Assembly (NCBI GenBank): GCA_026389255.1
Contig: JAPLIF010000317.1
Location: 1 to 6,364, forward strand
From: Cyanobacteriota bacterium
GTDB taxonomy: Bacteria; Cyanobacteriota; Cyanobacteriia; PCC-6307; Cyanobiaceae
Direction of reading: 5' to 3'
DNA: 6,364 bases
Shown: one piece after another, positions 5,918 to 6,364 of the stretch
Layout: the number at the start of each line of letters is the position of its first letter
How positions within the stretch are numbered: position 1 is the first letter of the stretch
The notes under the pieces: generated by a model
The model's input: only the letters and a program-made list of their open reading frames with translations
Database searches by the model: none
What the model was told of the DNA's origin: nothing
Translations under genes and position numbers: made by a program

Positions 5918-6364
5918 GCCGCCACCAGGGGACTGGCCAGCCCTTGCAGCACCAGCGATCCATAGTCGCCATGGAAAGGCTCTACAGGGGCGGGGCTCCC
6001 CGGGGGCACCAGCAGTTCGGCGTGGTCCCAGGGGCTGGAGAGAAACACCGTCAAGCCCCGGCAGGAAGGATCCTGGCGCCGATAAAAGGCCACGCAACGG
6101 TCAAATTCAGCGGCCAACTCCTCCGGATCTGATGGCAGATTCTTCTCGAACACAGGCACATCGCCCCGGAGCAGGATCAAACGCGAATCCTCCTCGCCAG
6201 GGGCCACAACCGCCACAAGTTCCGAGGCCGCGAGCCCCGTCAATTCGGGGGCCAAGCCGGCCAGGAGACAGGTCTGGGCCGGAGCCAGCCGATCGAGACG
6301 CACACCGGCAAGATCAAAGACCTCCTCCCAGGCCTCGACCAGCTTGCGGGGGGTGGCTGCCACC
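5914..6364 (-). CDS. pilM: Type IV pilus assembly protein PilM, C-terminal part
   Basis: Only the last 150 residues or so are present; the gene continues beyond the right edge, so a GTG at 6363 should not be taken as the start. PilM is an actin/FtsA-like cytoplasmic protein that binds the PilN N-terminus. Visible features are a helix typical of the family (LVEAWEEVFDLAGVRLDRLAP), then AAQTCLLAGL-like sequence, then a strand-strand pair (ELVAVVAPGEEDSRLILLRGDVPVFEKNLP) where relatives have the second ATPase half. A helix follows (ELAAEFDRCVAFYRRQDP), then the strand GLTVFLSS. The canonical phosphate-loop wording (DLG-type) is replaced by VVAPGEEDSR, which hints at weak or absent nucleotide binding in this half; the N-terminal half cannot be judged. 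The call rests on this resemblance and on its place upstream of pilN. Confidence 0.85.
   Translation of the reverse strand, partial: VAATPRKLVEAWEEVFDLAGVRLDRLAPAQTCLLAGLAPELTGLAASELVAVVAPGEEDSRLILLRGDVPVFEKNLPSDPEELAAEFDRCVAFYRRQDPSCRGLTVFLSSPWDHAELLVPPGSPAPVEPFHGDYGSLVLQGLASPLVAA

Noticed and set aside
5918..6097. Longer pilN start at 6097
   Set aside because: The extra 60 residues lie within the pilM coding sequence and have no PilN character; the ATG at 5917 gives the ATGA overlap.
1..6364. Missing pilP as a novelty
   Set aside because: Cyanobacterial pilus clusters (for example Synechocystis slr1274-slr1277) are known to have pilM-N-O-Q without pilP, so this is ordinary for the group.
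1..6364. HIP1 palindromes (GCGATCGC), CRISPR repeats, tRNA genes, transposon ends
   Set aside because: Looked for by eye and none seen; near matches such as gcgatcgg are not the full HIP1 site.

Overview
The window looks like a high-GC cyanobacterial chromosome segment, most likely from a Synechococcus/Cyanobium-type picocyanobacterium. The reasons are a pilM-pilN-pilO-pilQ cluster with no pilP, a secreted pentapeptide-repeat protein with the cyanobacterial-style CxxC start, and a transglutaminase/DUF4129 membrane protein of the type common in that group. The assignment rests on recognised protein families and base composition, not on a database match.

Left part (1-1902, + strand). A transglutaminase-like (TgpA-type) membrane protein enters from outside the window and is broken near base 640. 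The reading frame shifts there, and the stretch that should carry the catalytic His and Asp is absent, although the C-terminal membrane helix and DUF4129-like domain survive in another frame. A 64-base gap with no visible promoter or terminator follows. Next comes an intact secreted protein of 270 residues: signal peptide, CPGC motif, about 16-17 pentapeptide repeats, then two TPR-like helical hairpins.

Right part (1891-6364, - strand). This is a tightly packed type IV pilus operon, transcribed right to left: pilM (5' end outside the window), pilN, pilO and pilQ. Every junction is a 4-base stop/start overlap (ATGA, ATGA, TTGA), which suggests translational coupling. PilM (cytoplasmic) binds PilN; PilN and PilO (single-pass inner-membrane proteins) form the alignment complex; PilQ is the outer-membrane secretin through which the pilus leaves the cell. 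pilQ and the pentapeptide gene converge and overlap by 12 bases, so there is no room for a separate terminator.

I see no wholly new system. The points worth a second look are the internal deletion in the transglutaminase gene, an 11-G homopolymer inside pilO (a possible slippage switch), an AT-rich island inside the secretin core of pilQ next to an in-frame Gly-Ser repeat, and the unusual Ala/Pro/Gly linker and Ala-Lys tail of PilO. No tRNA, rRNA, CRISPR array, insertion sequence or riboswitch was seen.
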